Source: Planctomycetales bacterium (lineage in GTDB: Bacteria; Planctomycetota; Planctomycetia; Isosphaerales; Isosphaeraceae). Taken from it: DNA of 43,578 nt. The stretch is from contig DAIDHX010000002.1 of assembly GCA_027451885.1 (NCBI GenBank), positions 1 through 43,578 on the forward strand, given 5' to 3'. The position numbers and the translations under genes were made by a program. A model generated the notes under the pieces. The model saw nothing but the letters and a program-made list of their open reading frames with translations, was not told the origin of the DNA and made no database searches. This document shows positions 35,566 to 43,292 of the stretch, piece after piece (position 1 is the stretch's first letter; every line of letters starts with the position of its first letter).

Positions 35566-36474
35566 CTAACGGTCCCCCGCGTTCGGTTTCGAACCGGCAA
35601 CGGGCGCGAGATCAAACGAGGGTTGGCCGTCCACATCGACACCAAGCATGATCCCGACATGACCCCGCGGGTCCTTGAGCGTAATCCGCGATCGACCTTG
35701 GCTTTCCGTGGTAAGGCTGATGCCCTCGGTCCCGCCCGGATAATTCAGCTTGAGCTGCGCGTCTCCCGATCGTGGGACCGACATCGCGAGCCGAGTCCGC
35801 TGTTGCCCGTCCAGCATGGTCATTCTTGAACTGCCGTCTGCCTCCGCGGCCATTCCAGACCTGTGCTTCCCATGATCGTCGAAGAGATCGAGCCGGGCGC
35901 TGCCTTTCGGATCGGTTCCCAGCAAGACGCGGGCCATACCATCCGGACCGTAGTAGATCTGTGAGACTGTCCCATCACGCTTAACAGCGGCAACGTACGC
36001 AGGTCTGCCGTTCTCGTGAAGGATCGAATTCTGGCAAAGCCCATTGGCGTCGACCTGCGATCGAATCCTTGGATGGCCCGCGCCATCGGAGAATTGCTGC
36101 GTTACAGAACCGTCTGCCCCCGCCTTGAGCTCATACACATCTTGTTGCGTTCGTCCTCGAATCGAGAAGGTCGACGTTCCGTCGTTTCCCAGACAGAAAC
36201 GAATTCTGGATGAACCGTCGGGCGCGTTCACGGAGATCAACGACCCCTCGCGTTCGTTCGACGTGATTACGAGCGTCTGCTTACCATCACGGTTCAGGAA
36301 CTCGATCACCGGTGAGCCGTCATCCATGATCCGCATGGTACCCATGATGCGGCCCTGGTCGACGAGATTCAAACGCCGTAAGTCGAGGGTATTTCCAGGA
36401 TTCACTTTCTGCCCCACAGCGCCGGCTTGCGACGCGACAACGAGCAGAACGCAGGCTCCAAGCTTGTACCGCAT
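35566..36474 (-). CDS. secreted DG-rich repeat protein
   Basis: 302 aa from ATG 36474, chosen because AGGAG lies 9 nt upstream and a signal peptide (YKLGACVLLVVASQAGAVGQ) then starts the protein; 36561 is a longer alternative. The mature part is a chain of units of about 20-25 residues with recurring Asp-Gly turns (RIMDDGSPVIEFLNRDGKQ; VKRDGTVSQIYYGPDGMARV; LGTDPKGSARLDLFDDHGKH; MLGVDVDGQPSFDL), probably beta-strand pairs. The function is unknown. It is a tandem paralogue of the gene downstream (147 bp apart, same strand). The stop is TAG. Confidence 0.7.
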   Translation of the reverse strand: MRYKLGACVLLVVASQAGAVGQKVNPGNTLDLRRLNLVDQGRIMGTMRIMDDGSPVIEFLNRDGKQTLVITSNEREGSLISVNAPDGSSRIRFCLGNDGTSTFSIRGRTQQDVYELKAGADGSVTQQFSDGAGHPRIRSQVDANGLCQNSILHENGRPAYVAAVKRDGTVSQIYYGPDGMARVLLGTDPKGSARLDLFDDHGKHRSGMAAEADGSSRMTMLDGQQRTRLAMSVPRSGDAQLKLNYPGGTEGISLTTESQGRSRITLKDPRGHVGIMLGVDVDGQPSFDLAPVAGSKPNAGDR

Positions 36475-36971
36475 CGAGATCACTCCTCTTCCTCCCTGGG
36501 CAACAGAACCAGCGTGGGTGCTGGACAACCCCGTTCGAAATCCTAAGCTGCGGAATCGCACGCCTGAGCGTGGAGAAGCCCGTCAATGTCGAAAGAACTT
36601 GCAACTCACTGGGCTCGTCGATTGAAATGTGTTACACACATCAACATCACTTGATATCCATGCGTGTTTGCCCCCTCGCCGTCGAAAGCCCACCCCCCAG
36701 TCAACACCGATTTTTGGCTTCGGCTCCCGACCAGGTCCAGTCTCAAAGGGATTTTCCTTGGGGAAACTGCCTGGAAACGGTGTAAGAGATCAAGATGATT
36801 ATGCCTGTCCTCTTGGTTTTTGTGTCCTCTTGGTTTTCTTTCGGGCTTTCCTGCACGAGGTGCCCGCCGAGTTGGAACGACGCCCGATTCGACCACGAAG
36901 ACATTTTACGTCGAGGATCTTTTCGCTTTCCGGACGTTGATGAGTCGAAGCCCCCAGGATCAGAGGAAGTC
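36475..36971. other. intergenic region with short direct repeat
   Basis: 497 bp between the repeat-protein gene and the 3' end of the broken kinase-TPR gene. TGTCCTCTTGGTTTT occurs twice (36806-36820 and 36823-36837, 17-bp period). GTGTGTTACACAC near 36629 is nearly palindromic. The first 100 bp should hold the promoter of the gene starting at 36474. I see no convincing gene here. Confidence 0.4.
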
Positions 36972-38912
36972 TCATTCAAACCGCGCGAATGGCTGGTCAG
37001 GGAATTCCAGGTCCATCATCAGAAGTTGGAAGTTGTCTCGATCCTTGAGGGACTTGAGGGCCGCCTCAGCGCGATAGGCGTGGGGGTTACGATAGCCCAG
37101 GTCGGCGGCCTGCCTCAACAGTTTGAATGCCCGTGTGGCGTCGCCCAGCGTGGCGTGGCAGCAGGCGGTCTCGAACCAGGCTGCGGGTGACCGCGTCTGA
37201 AGGCCGTCGAGGATCACCAACGCGTTGCGCACATCGTCAGGCACGTGGCCGGCCAGCCCGCGCCGCCGAAGAGAGCCGGCGAGGTTAATGCGGTACGACG
37301 GTACCTTCGGGTTTTCCTTCACGAGGTGCTCGCAGAGAGTGATCGCGCGGTCGTACGCATCGCGGGCTCCGGCTGCCTGTCCATTCGCGAGCAGCACATT
37401 GCCGAGGTTGGTCAGCGCCGTGGCGAGGCCATCGCGATAGTCGGGGACACTGGGGCTCTTCTCGGAGAGCCCTGCGTAAATCTCCACTGCCTCGCGCTCG
37501 ATCGGTTCGGCTTCTTTCGGCCGGCCCACCTGTACTAGCTGGATGCCGCGACGGACCAGGGTGTAGGCCAGGCCAAACCGGAAGTAGCTGACAGCGGGGT
37601 TGTCCCGGGCCAGCTCTCGGAAGCTTGCTTCCGCCGCACGGTACTCGGGCTCTGCCAGAGCGGGACGGCCAGCGTCCCCGAGCAGCTCGCCCAGGTTGAC
37701 CCGGGCGGTCGCCAGACGGTCGCGGTAGACGGTGACCCTGGGGTTGGCTGCAACCAGTGCCTCGCCGATGTTTGCCGCCGCGCGGAACTCGGTCTCGGCT
37801 CCAGCGACCCGGCCCGACTCGGCCAGGAGAACCCCCAGCTCGGAGTGGCTGGACCCCAAATCGGCGTGATACTCCGTGACCGCAGGATGGGCTGTCACCA
37901 GGTCAGCAAGTATTGCGATCGACGCCTGGAGCTGCGGCTGGGCGTTCTGGGGACGGCCCTCCGACCTCAATACCTGGCCCAGGTTATGGTGGACCAGGGC
38001 CAGGCGACGGCGGTACTCGGGCACGGCGGGGTGAGCGACAACCAGTCGCTCGAGGTCCGCCAGCGCCTCGCCGAAGACGTCCTCCGAATCCTTCAATCGT
38101 CCTGTCTCTCTTAGCAGGTTTCCGAGGTTCGCCTGGATTGTATGAATCTGGGTACGGAACGAAGACACGGCGGGGTAATCATTGGCGAGTGCCTGCCAGA
38201 GCATCCAGGCCGAGCGGAACTCGACCTCTGCATCCTTGGAGCGACCCGTCTTCCACAAGGCGAGGCCGACGTTGTTGTGGCTGGCGGCCAGGCCACTGCG
38301 GGCCGAAGGGCTTGCGGGATCTTGCTTGTACAGCTCTCCGCGAATCGCCAGGGCCTGGCGGTAGGCGGCCTCGGCTTCCGCGAGCTGACCGACGTTCTGC
38401 AACACCCGGCCAATTCGGTTGATGGTGTCCGCCAGGTCGCTCCGGAGCTCGGCCGGCGCTCTGGCGGCCGCGGCCAGAGCCTCCTGGTCGGCCCGAGCCC
38501 GACGGAAGGCGGCCAGGGCCTCGTCATTCTTGCCGATGGTGCTCAGGAAGAAGCCCATCCGCGATCGGCACGATGCCAGCGAGGCCCGTGTCTCAATCGA
38601 GCCGGTCGCTGGTCCCGATAGCGCGCCTTCTGCCTCTCGATACGCTGCGAGCGCCTCATCAGTGTTTCCCGCAATCTCAAGTAGACCGGCGACCTCGGTC
38701 AGGCTGACGCCCACTTCGGCACGGGCGGTATCGCCGGCGTCGGGCTCGGATGCGATCGCACGCCGCGTTTCCAGCACCGCCCGGTGCGATGCCAGCGCCT
38801 CGGCGACCCGACCGACCTTCGCCGTCAGTCCAGCCAGCTCGAAGTTCGCCGAGGCCAGGGCCCTGCGCGAGGTCGGGTCCGTCTCGTGCCCCAGAAGCGT
38901 CCCCAGCTTTCC
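36972..38912 (-). CDS. TPR-like C-terminal part of the split kinase gene
   Basis: Open frame of 646 codons after the internal TAA; the first ATG-type start inside it is the CTG/ATG-poor region near 38777, so independent translation is doubtful. The sequence consists of degenerate TPRs such as AYRQALAIRGELYKQDPASP, SHNNVGLALWKTGRSKDAEV and AYDRAITLCEHLVKENPKVP, ending QLLMMDLEFPDQPFARFE. In intact homologues this is the extracytoplasmic sensor part after the membrane helix. It may be untranslated unless readthrough or reinitiation occurs. Confidence 0.6.
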   Translation of the reverse strand, partial: GKLGTLLGHETDPTSRRALASANFELAGLTAKVGRVAEALASHRAVLETRRAIASEPDAGDTARAEVGVSLTEVAGLLEIAGNTDEALAAYREAEGALSGPATGSIETRASLASCRSRMGFFLSTIGKNDEALAAFRRARADQEALAAAARAPAELRSDLADTINRIGRVLQNVGQLAEAEAAYRQALAIRGELYKQDPASPSARSGLAASHNNVGLALWKTGRSKDAEVEFRSAWMLWQALANDYPAVSSFRTQIHTIQANLGNLLRETGRLKDSEDVFGEALADLERLVVAHPAVPEYRRRLALVHHNLGQVLRSEGRPQNAQPQLQASIAILADLVTAHPAVTEYHADLGSSHSELGVLLAESGRVAGAETEFRAAANIGEALVAANPRVTVYRDRLATARVNLGELLGDAGRPALAEPEYRAAEASFRELARDNPAVSYFRFGLAYTLVRRGIQLVQVGRPKEAEPIEREAVEIYAGLSEKSPSVPDYRDGLATALTNLGNVLLANGQAAGARDAYDRAITLCEHLVKENPKVPSYRINLAGSLRRRGLAGHVPDDVRNALVILDGLQTRSPAAWFETACCHATLGDATRAFKLLRQAADLGYRNPHAYRAEAALKSLKDRDNFQLLMMDLEFPDQPFARFE

Positions 38913-40463
38913 TTAGAAATCCTGGGCAGCCTTCAGCAGCCGGTTCCGCAGGTCCTTGAACTGGTTCTCCTTCAGCAGGAAGTCCTCGCTGACGCCGGTG
39001 TGAAATGTCTTGATTGCGTCAACCGCCAGATCGTAGCGGGCCTGAACAGCGGCCTTCGAGCGGGCCAGATCCCCATTGGCGGCTGCCAGGGCGACGTTTG
39101 CACGCGTCTCGTTGTGAAGTGCTGTTTCAATCTCGGCGTTGGCCTGTGCCTGCACCATGAGGATCGCGGCCAGCCCGACGAGACCAACCACCATCGTGGC
39201 GGCCGCCGCGGTGACTCCCGTGCGATGCCGGGTCAGCCAGCGAACGACGGTCCGTGTCCAGGGCTCGCGCCAGGCGAGCACCGGCTCATCGGCCATCCAT
39301 CGCTCCAGGTCCTCGGCCAGCTCTCGCGATGTGGCGTAACGGCTCTCCGGCCGCTGAGCCATCGCCTTCAGGATGATCGCCTCCAGCGCCCGGTCGATCC
39401 CCGGTTCGTGGCGCCGGGGAGGCGTGATCTCGCCCCGCTTGACGCTCTCAAGCATCTGGCGGACAGTCCCGCTCACCGACATCTGACCAGTGATGATGTA
39501 GTAGAGCGTCGCGCCGAGACTGTAGATGTCGGACTGGGTCCCGAGCCGCTCCAAATCGCCCTCTGCCTGCTCGGGGCTCATGAACGCGGGCGTCCCCATC
39601 GAACTGCCGGGCAGCGTCTCGGCGCTACCACCGGAGAGCGAGGGGGCGAGGACTCGTTCGCTCGAACCACACTCGGAATCGCCGTGCCCGATGGCCTTGG
39701 CGAGGCCCCAATCGACGACCAGCGTCTCGCCGTGCCGGCCCACGATGATGTTCGCCGGCTTGATGTCGCGGTGAAGCACACCTCGCGAATGCGCGTAGTC
39801 GGCTGCGTTGCAGACGTCAATGAACCGCCGGAGGAGCTGTCGCAAAGCGAGCGACCGGCGGCTCAGGTCGCGTTGAAGGTCCGTGTCGGCATGGAACCGA
39901 TCGACGACTTCCTTGAGCGTGTCGCCCTGGATGAACCGCATCGCATAGTACGGTCGACCGTCGTCGTGGGTGCCCAGGCCATAGACCGGCACGATCCCCG
40001 GGTGTTCCAGCCCACCGGTGATCTCTGCCTCAAGCAGGAAGCGAGCACGGCTGACGGGATTGTCAGCCTGGTTATCGAGGATCCGCTTGAGCGCGACCTC
40101 ACGATTGAGTTCCTGGTCCAGCGCCACGAAGACGGCCCCCAGCCCGCCGCGGGCATGCGGCCGCAGCACACGGAACCGGCTGCGGGCCGCCGGGGCATCG
40201 GCGATTCCAAAATTCGCGGATCCAGCGTCAAGTGTGGCATCGGACGCGTTCGAGAGCGTCTGCTCCATCGTCGCGCCAAGGTCGGTCAGCGTCTCGGCGA
40301 CGCTCCCACCGTGTTGCTTCAGGTGCCAGGAGACCAGCGTCTCGATCGCCTGCTGCACGTCCGAATCGAGATGGTCGCTCTCCGTCGCTGCTCCTGAGTC
40401 AATCAGGCCGGTCCGCTGGGCCATCATGTCGAAGAGACGGTCACGATCGCTGAGGCTGTTCAT
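38913..40463 (-). CDS. Ser/Thr protein kinase domain plus membrane segment (N-terminal product)
   Basis: 516-aa product that ends at the TAA. An N-terminal region of about 95 residues is followed by a Hanks-type kinase at about 98-390: glycine loop ARGGLGAVFVALD, VALK with K126, HRDIKPAN at 231-238, DWG at 251-253 in place of DFG (common in planctomycete kinases), GTPAFMSPEQAEG activation segment and SDIYSLGATLYYIITGQ. A transmembrane helix (VTAAAATMVVGLVGLAAILM) lies at about 417-436, then a coiled coil up to the stop. All kinase-critical residues are intact, so the truncated product could still be an active membrane kinase lacking its outer TPR sensor. The start ATG is 40463; its ribosome binding site is weak. 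Confidence 0.85.
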   Translation of the reverse strand: MNSLSDRDRLFDMMAQRTGLIDSGAATESDHLDSDVQQAIETLVSWHLKQHGGSVAETLTDLGATMEQTLSNASDATLDAGSANFGIADAPAARSRFRVLRPHARGGLGAVFVALDQELNREVALKRILDNQADNPVSRARFLLEAEITGGLEHPGIVPVYGLGTHDDGRPYYAMRFIQGDTLKEVVDRFHADTDLQRDLSRRSLALRQLLRRFIDVCNAADYAHSRGVLHRDIKPANIIVGRHGETLVVDWGLAKAIGHGDSECGSSERVLAPSLSGGSAETLPGSSMGTPAFMSPEQAEGDLERLGTQSDIYSLGATLYYIITGQMSVSGTVRQMLESVKRGEITPPRRHEPGIDRALEAIILKAMAQRPESRYATSRELAEDLERWMADEPVLAWREPWTRTVVRWLTRHRTGVTAAAATMVVGLVGLAAILMVQAQANAEIETALHNETRANVALAAANGDLARSKAAVQARYDLAVDAIKTFHTGVSEDFLLKENQFKDLRNRLLKAAQDF

Positions 40464-40529
40464 GATTCAATTCTCACGCTTCACGGACCAAAGGCGTACC
40501 GCCGACGTGGGATCCTGAAACTCAGGCAC

Positions 40530-40559
40530 ATTATCAGATCCCGCATCCGTCGACCGCAA
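40530..40559 (-). promoter_or_regulatory. possible promoter of the kinase gene
   Basis: On the minus strand TTGCGG (40559-40554), 18-nt spacer, GATAAT (40535-40530), about 65 bp before the kinase ATG. The -10 box is good, the -35 box moderate. Confidence 0.35.
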
Positions 40560-40606
40560 CCGAGCGAGTGCCCGAGTCATCCTTACCAGGGCAAGAATGC
40601 TGTAAC

Positions 40607-40680
40607 AATTCTGTAAAAGACAGTCATTGTGGTGCTGGATGGCTTCTCTTTGAATTCTGTAAAAGACAGTCATTGTGGTG
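40607..40680. repeat. 28-bp direct repeat at the IS66 junction
   Basis: Two identical 28-bp copies, 40607-40634 and 40653-40680 (46-bp period), each containing CTGTAAAAGACAGTCATTG. The second copy touches the first bases of the truncated IS66 transposase, so the repeat marks the deletion or insertion junction. It may be the end of another mobile element or a local duplication. Confidence 0.8.
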
Positions 40681-40681
40681 C

Positions 40682-41254
40682 CCCGAGCGTGCCCATGCGG
40701 CACTTGCGTGGATCGCTCGGCTGTATGAAGTGGAACGCGAGGCGACCGAGACGATCACCACGCGGTTGGTTGCGGAAAAGATCTCGAACGATGCCGAGAA
40801 GTGGGCGATTGAAGATGCGGTGCGTGGTCGATTCCGGCGGGAGCGATCCCACGACTTGATCCACTCGTTCTCCGAGTGGCTGAAGCCCGCATCGGAACAG
40901 GTCCTGCCCAGGAGTCCGATGGGCGAGGCGGTCGCGTATAGCCGCACGAACTGGGAGGCGCTGACCCGGTACATCGAGGTCCCATATCTGGCGATCGACA
41001 ACAACGCAAGCGAGAACGCATTGCGACCCATCGCGGTGGGTCGAAAGAACTGGCTGCATCTCGGAAGTGATGGCGGCGGTCGCACGGCGGCCGTTCTGAT
41101 GAGCCTGATACACAGTTGCAAGATGTACGGCGTAGAGCCCTGGGCCTATCTGAAGGACGTGCTCGATCGCGTGAGCACGCACCCGGCGAGCCGGATCGCC
41201 GAACTCTTGCCGGACGCCTGGAAGCCGGGCGCGGCTGAGGCGACCGGGGCCTGA
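40682..41254 (+). pseudogene. IS66-family transposase, 5'-truncated
   Basis: The frame carries the C-terminal third of an IS66 TnpC: PERAHAALAWIARLYEVERE, a conserved Trp/Arg region, then YIEVPYLAIDNNASENALRP and IAVGRKNWLHLGSDGGGRTA, which contain the last catalytic acidic residue and the family signature (DNNxxENALRPxAxGRKNWL), and the tail AYLKDVLDRVSTHPASRIAE. The N-terminal two-thirds, including the zinc finger and the first catalytic Asp residues, are absent, so it is inactive. The same frame continues upstream to an ATG at 40568, but that part is repeat sequence, not transposase. Confidence 0.9.
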
Positions 41255-41328
41255 GCCTTGTCGACGGCGTCCTTGCACGCCGCACCGCGAATTTCGACGC
41301 GGCGACCGCACCGCTGCGTCAAGACGCG

Positions 41329-41337
41329 TTCGGTCGG
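41329..41337. repeat. target site duplication, left copy
   Basis: TTCGGTCGG directly before the left inverted repeat; the identical 9 bp follow the right inverted repeat at 42835-42843. Confidence 0.9.
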
Positions 41338-42834
41338 CTTTCAATTACCCACAAATTTGGCCCTCAAATCGAAGCCGATGTGGATGTCTGTCAGCCGGGA
41401 CATCCCGCGCCAGATCACCATGTTCCCCGGCGGCGGATCCTTCGCGCGAGCCAGATAGCCTCCCGGCTTGGCGATTGCCAGGAGGTAGTTGGAGAGCTTT
41501 GGCCGGGCGATCTTCTTCGAGTTCGGGACTAACCGATCCAGGATCTCGATCTCCGTCTTTGTCAGGGCCGTCTCGGCCTCAGCCTCAGGGCACTCTCGAT
41601 TCAACATCGTCAGCCAGAATACCCGCCAGCCGATGATGCAAAGCATGGCCAGCAGATTGGTCACGTGATCCGCCGTGCGTAGCTTGGACTGCTCGGCCTG
41701 GCAGCCGGATTTCAGCACCTTATGATAGGTTTCCAGCTTCCAGCGTTGTGAGTACCAATCCAGCTTCTCGATCGCCGAGGCGAGGTCATCCGCAGGGAGA
41801 TTCGTGAGCAGCTTCCAGCAAATCGGCTCCCTCCCCTCGGGCGTTCCACGCTCGTGGGCGTGGATAACCGTCAGCGACAGCGAAGGATAATGCCTCTGCT
41901 TGCCGATCGGCGGATGCACGGTCATCCGGCAGAAACGTAGGTGGACCTTGATCTTCGAGACTCGCCCCTGGTCATCCCGGACTTCGACTTCGCGGCCCCC
42001 CTGGATCGGCTCACGTGCCATCTACTTCGAGATCGTGGTGCCGCCGCGGCCGGCCAACCGGTCCACGCAGGTGCGGACCAGGAAATGAGTGCCCGCGTCC
42101 TCGGCGGCACAGAATAGCTCGAAGATGTCGCTCTCGCGGTCACCGATGTGGACGCACCGGGCTGGGTTGCCCAGAAGGTCCGTCGACCGCGCCACGTTCA
42201 CCAGCCAGCGGATGCTCTCCTTCTGCTCGATCGGGATGCGGGTGGGATTGACCTTCTTCTTGAGGGCATTCGTCCCCTTGAATTTCTCGCGGGTCCAGAA
42301 CTTGACAGCCGCAAGCCCCAGCGGTGTTCCCTCCGTGGTCAGGATCAGGCTGGAGTGCATCAGCAGTCCGCAGACCGTGTGGGCGCGGTGACGGCCCTTG
42401 ATCAGCGAAAGCTTGCCGATCGGCTCGGAGCGGTCTCGCTTGAAGCTGAATTCGGTGGTGTCATGAAGGACCAGGATCGGGCCGGATGTCGCGTCGAATC
42501 TCGCCTTGGTGGCCGCGAAATGCCCGGCCAGAATCAGACTTTCGTCGACCAGCGGGTTGCTGAAGAACCGGTAGGCGGCCTTGGTGGCCGCCCAATCCTG
42601 GCAGGCCATCGGCACGGTCTAGCCAATTCGCTGGCTCAATTGAGCCAGCAGTTTAGCGAGCCGGGTTTTGAGCCGTTGGTCAGGGAACTGACCACGCTGC
42701 AGTTCGTGATCCACCCACTCGTCCATGGCGGTGGCCCAGAGATGATATCCTTGGAGATTGCGATCCGTCCCTCTGGACTTACTTTAGCCTTGGATCAGTA
42801 AATACGAGTAGACGGAGTTGTGGGTAATTGAAAG
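41338..42834 (-). mobile_element. complete IS4-family insertion sequence, 1497 bp
   Basis: Bounded by perfect 17-bp inverted repeats CTTTCAATTACCCACAA (41338-41354) and TTGTGGGTAATTGAAAG (42818-42834) and flanked by the 9-bp direct repeat TTCGGTCGG. It holds one transposase frame on the minus strand whose stop codon lies inside the left repeat. Size, a 9-bp duplication and the transposase signature fit the IS4 family. The element is inserted 8 bp from the right end of the IS66 remnant. Both ends are intact, so it could be moved in trans even though its own transposase is interrupted. Confidence 0.93.
41341..42726 (-). pseudogene. IS4-family transposase with two in-frame amber codons
   Basis: One frame of 462 codons from ATG 42726 (MDEWVDHELQRGQFPDQRL) to TGA 41341, interrupted by TAG at 42619-42621 (QRIG-stop-TVPMACQDW) and at 42022-42024 (TTISK-stop-MAREPI). 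The DDE residues are present: D in LHDTTEF, D in IGDRESDIFELF, and E in YSQRWKLETYHKVLK, which fits the IS4 signature Y-x2-R-x3-E-x6-K exactly. From memory, related transposases read RIGE and TIAxEMA at the two places, so both TAG probably replace GAG. The frame gives three pieces (35, about 200 and 226 codons). It is presumably inactive. Confidence 0.88.
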
Positions 42835-42843
42835 TTCGGTCGG
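42835..42843. repeat. target site duplication, right copy
   Basis: TTCGGTCGG directly after the right inverted repeat, identical to 41329-41337. Confidence 0.9.
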
Positions 42844-42851
42844 ACGCTTAC

Positions 42852-43292
42852 CCTTGATCTCTTCGCTACGGGCGTCCTGGTTCGTCTGGCGACGGAAACC
42901 CCCAGCCTCCGGCGTGAAAGTTGGGCGATACCGGTCTCGGCTCAGCCGCCGTTAATCGCTTCCAGGCTAGCCCACCCGGTCGTCGATGCTTCCATCAAGC
43001 GTCTTGGATTCCCGGCTTCACTGGGGTGGCTCTGGCTGGTGCGAACGAAGGCAACGTATAAGCACATAGTGAATTTCCCCATTCCTTCCCTTTCTCGATG
43101 ATAGGGTGGGGGGGGTGGTTCTGGTAACCGGCGACAGTGGGTGTGAACGCTGCTGCGAGCGAACGAGCCAATCCCATGTCGGCCGGGATCTTCGAGCTTC
43201 CTTCGTTCGCAATCACTCGGCGTCCTTCTCTATTCTGGATTTCCCAGAGCCTCTTGGCTAGGATATTCTCAGGTTTGGGTCAAACAGCCAGT
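42852..43292. other. non-coding accessory stretch with inverted repeat
   Basis: 441 bp between the IS66 right end and the methyltransferase start. No convincing gene. TGCGAACGAAGG (43040-43051) and its exact complement CCTTCGTTCGCA (43200-43211) form a 12-bp inverted repeat 148 bp apart. A G8 run lies near 43110. It may be debris of earlier insertions. Confidence 0.45.

Larger units (their letters stand above)
36972..40463 (-). pseudogene. Ser/Thr kinase-TPR gene split by one in-frame TAA
   Basis: A single reading frame of 1164 codons runs from ATG 40463 to the stop at 36972, broken only by TAA at codon 517 (38913-38915). Just before it the frame reads RNRLLKAAQDF, and directly after it GKLGTLLGHETDPTSRRALA. 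From memory, planctomycete kinase-TPR proteins read FYGKLG at this place, so a Tyr codon has probably become TAA. The downstream half encodes about a dozen TPR-like units (ELAGLTAKVGRVAEALASHR and on). Either the gene is a recent pseudogene, or two polypeptides are made, or the base is a sequencing error. The kinase half is described separately. Confidence 0.85.
40682..42851 (+). mobile_element. IS66-family remnant interrupted by an IS4-family element
   Basis: The transposase 3' part (40682-41254) is followed by a short tail that reads AAGACGCGTTCGGTCGG up to 41337. After the inserted IS4 element the sequence resumes with ACGCTTAC and ends at about 42851. IS66 elements terminate in inverted repeats beginning GTAAGCG, so CGCTTAC is the expected right end. 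The left end and the rest of the transposase and accessory genes are missing. Confidence 0.75.

Noticed and set aside
41341-42726. Amber codon reassignment (TAG read as an amino acid) as explanation for the two TAGs
   Set aside because: TAG ends several intact genes here (TPR gene at 9190, STAS at 9304, TolC at 15190, def at 33652, repeat protein at 35566), so TAG is a normal stop.
42995-43216. 73-codon frame on the minus strand
   Set aside because: It spans an inverted repeat and a G8 run, has no ribosome site and no recognisable sequence; a second frame is equally open.
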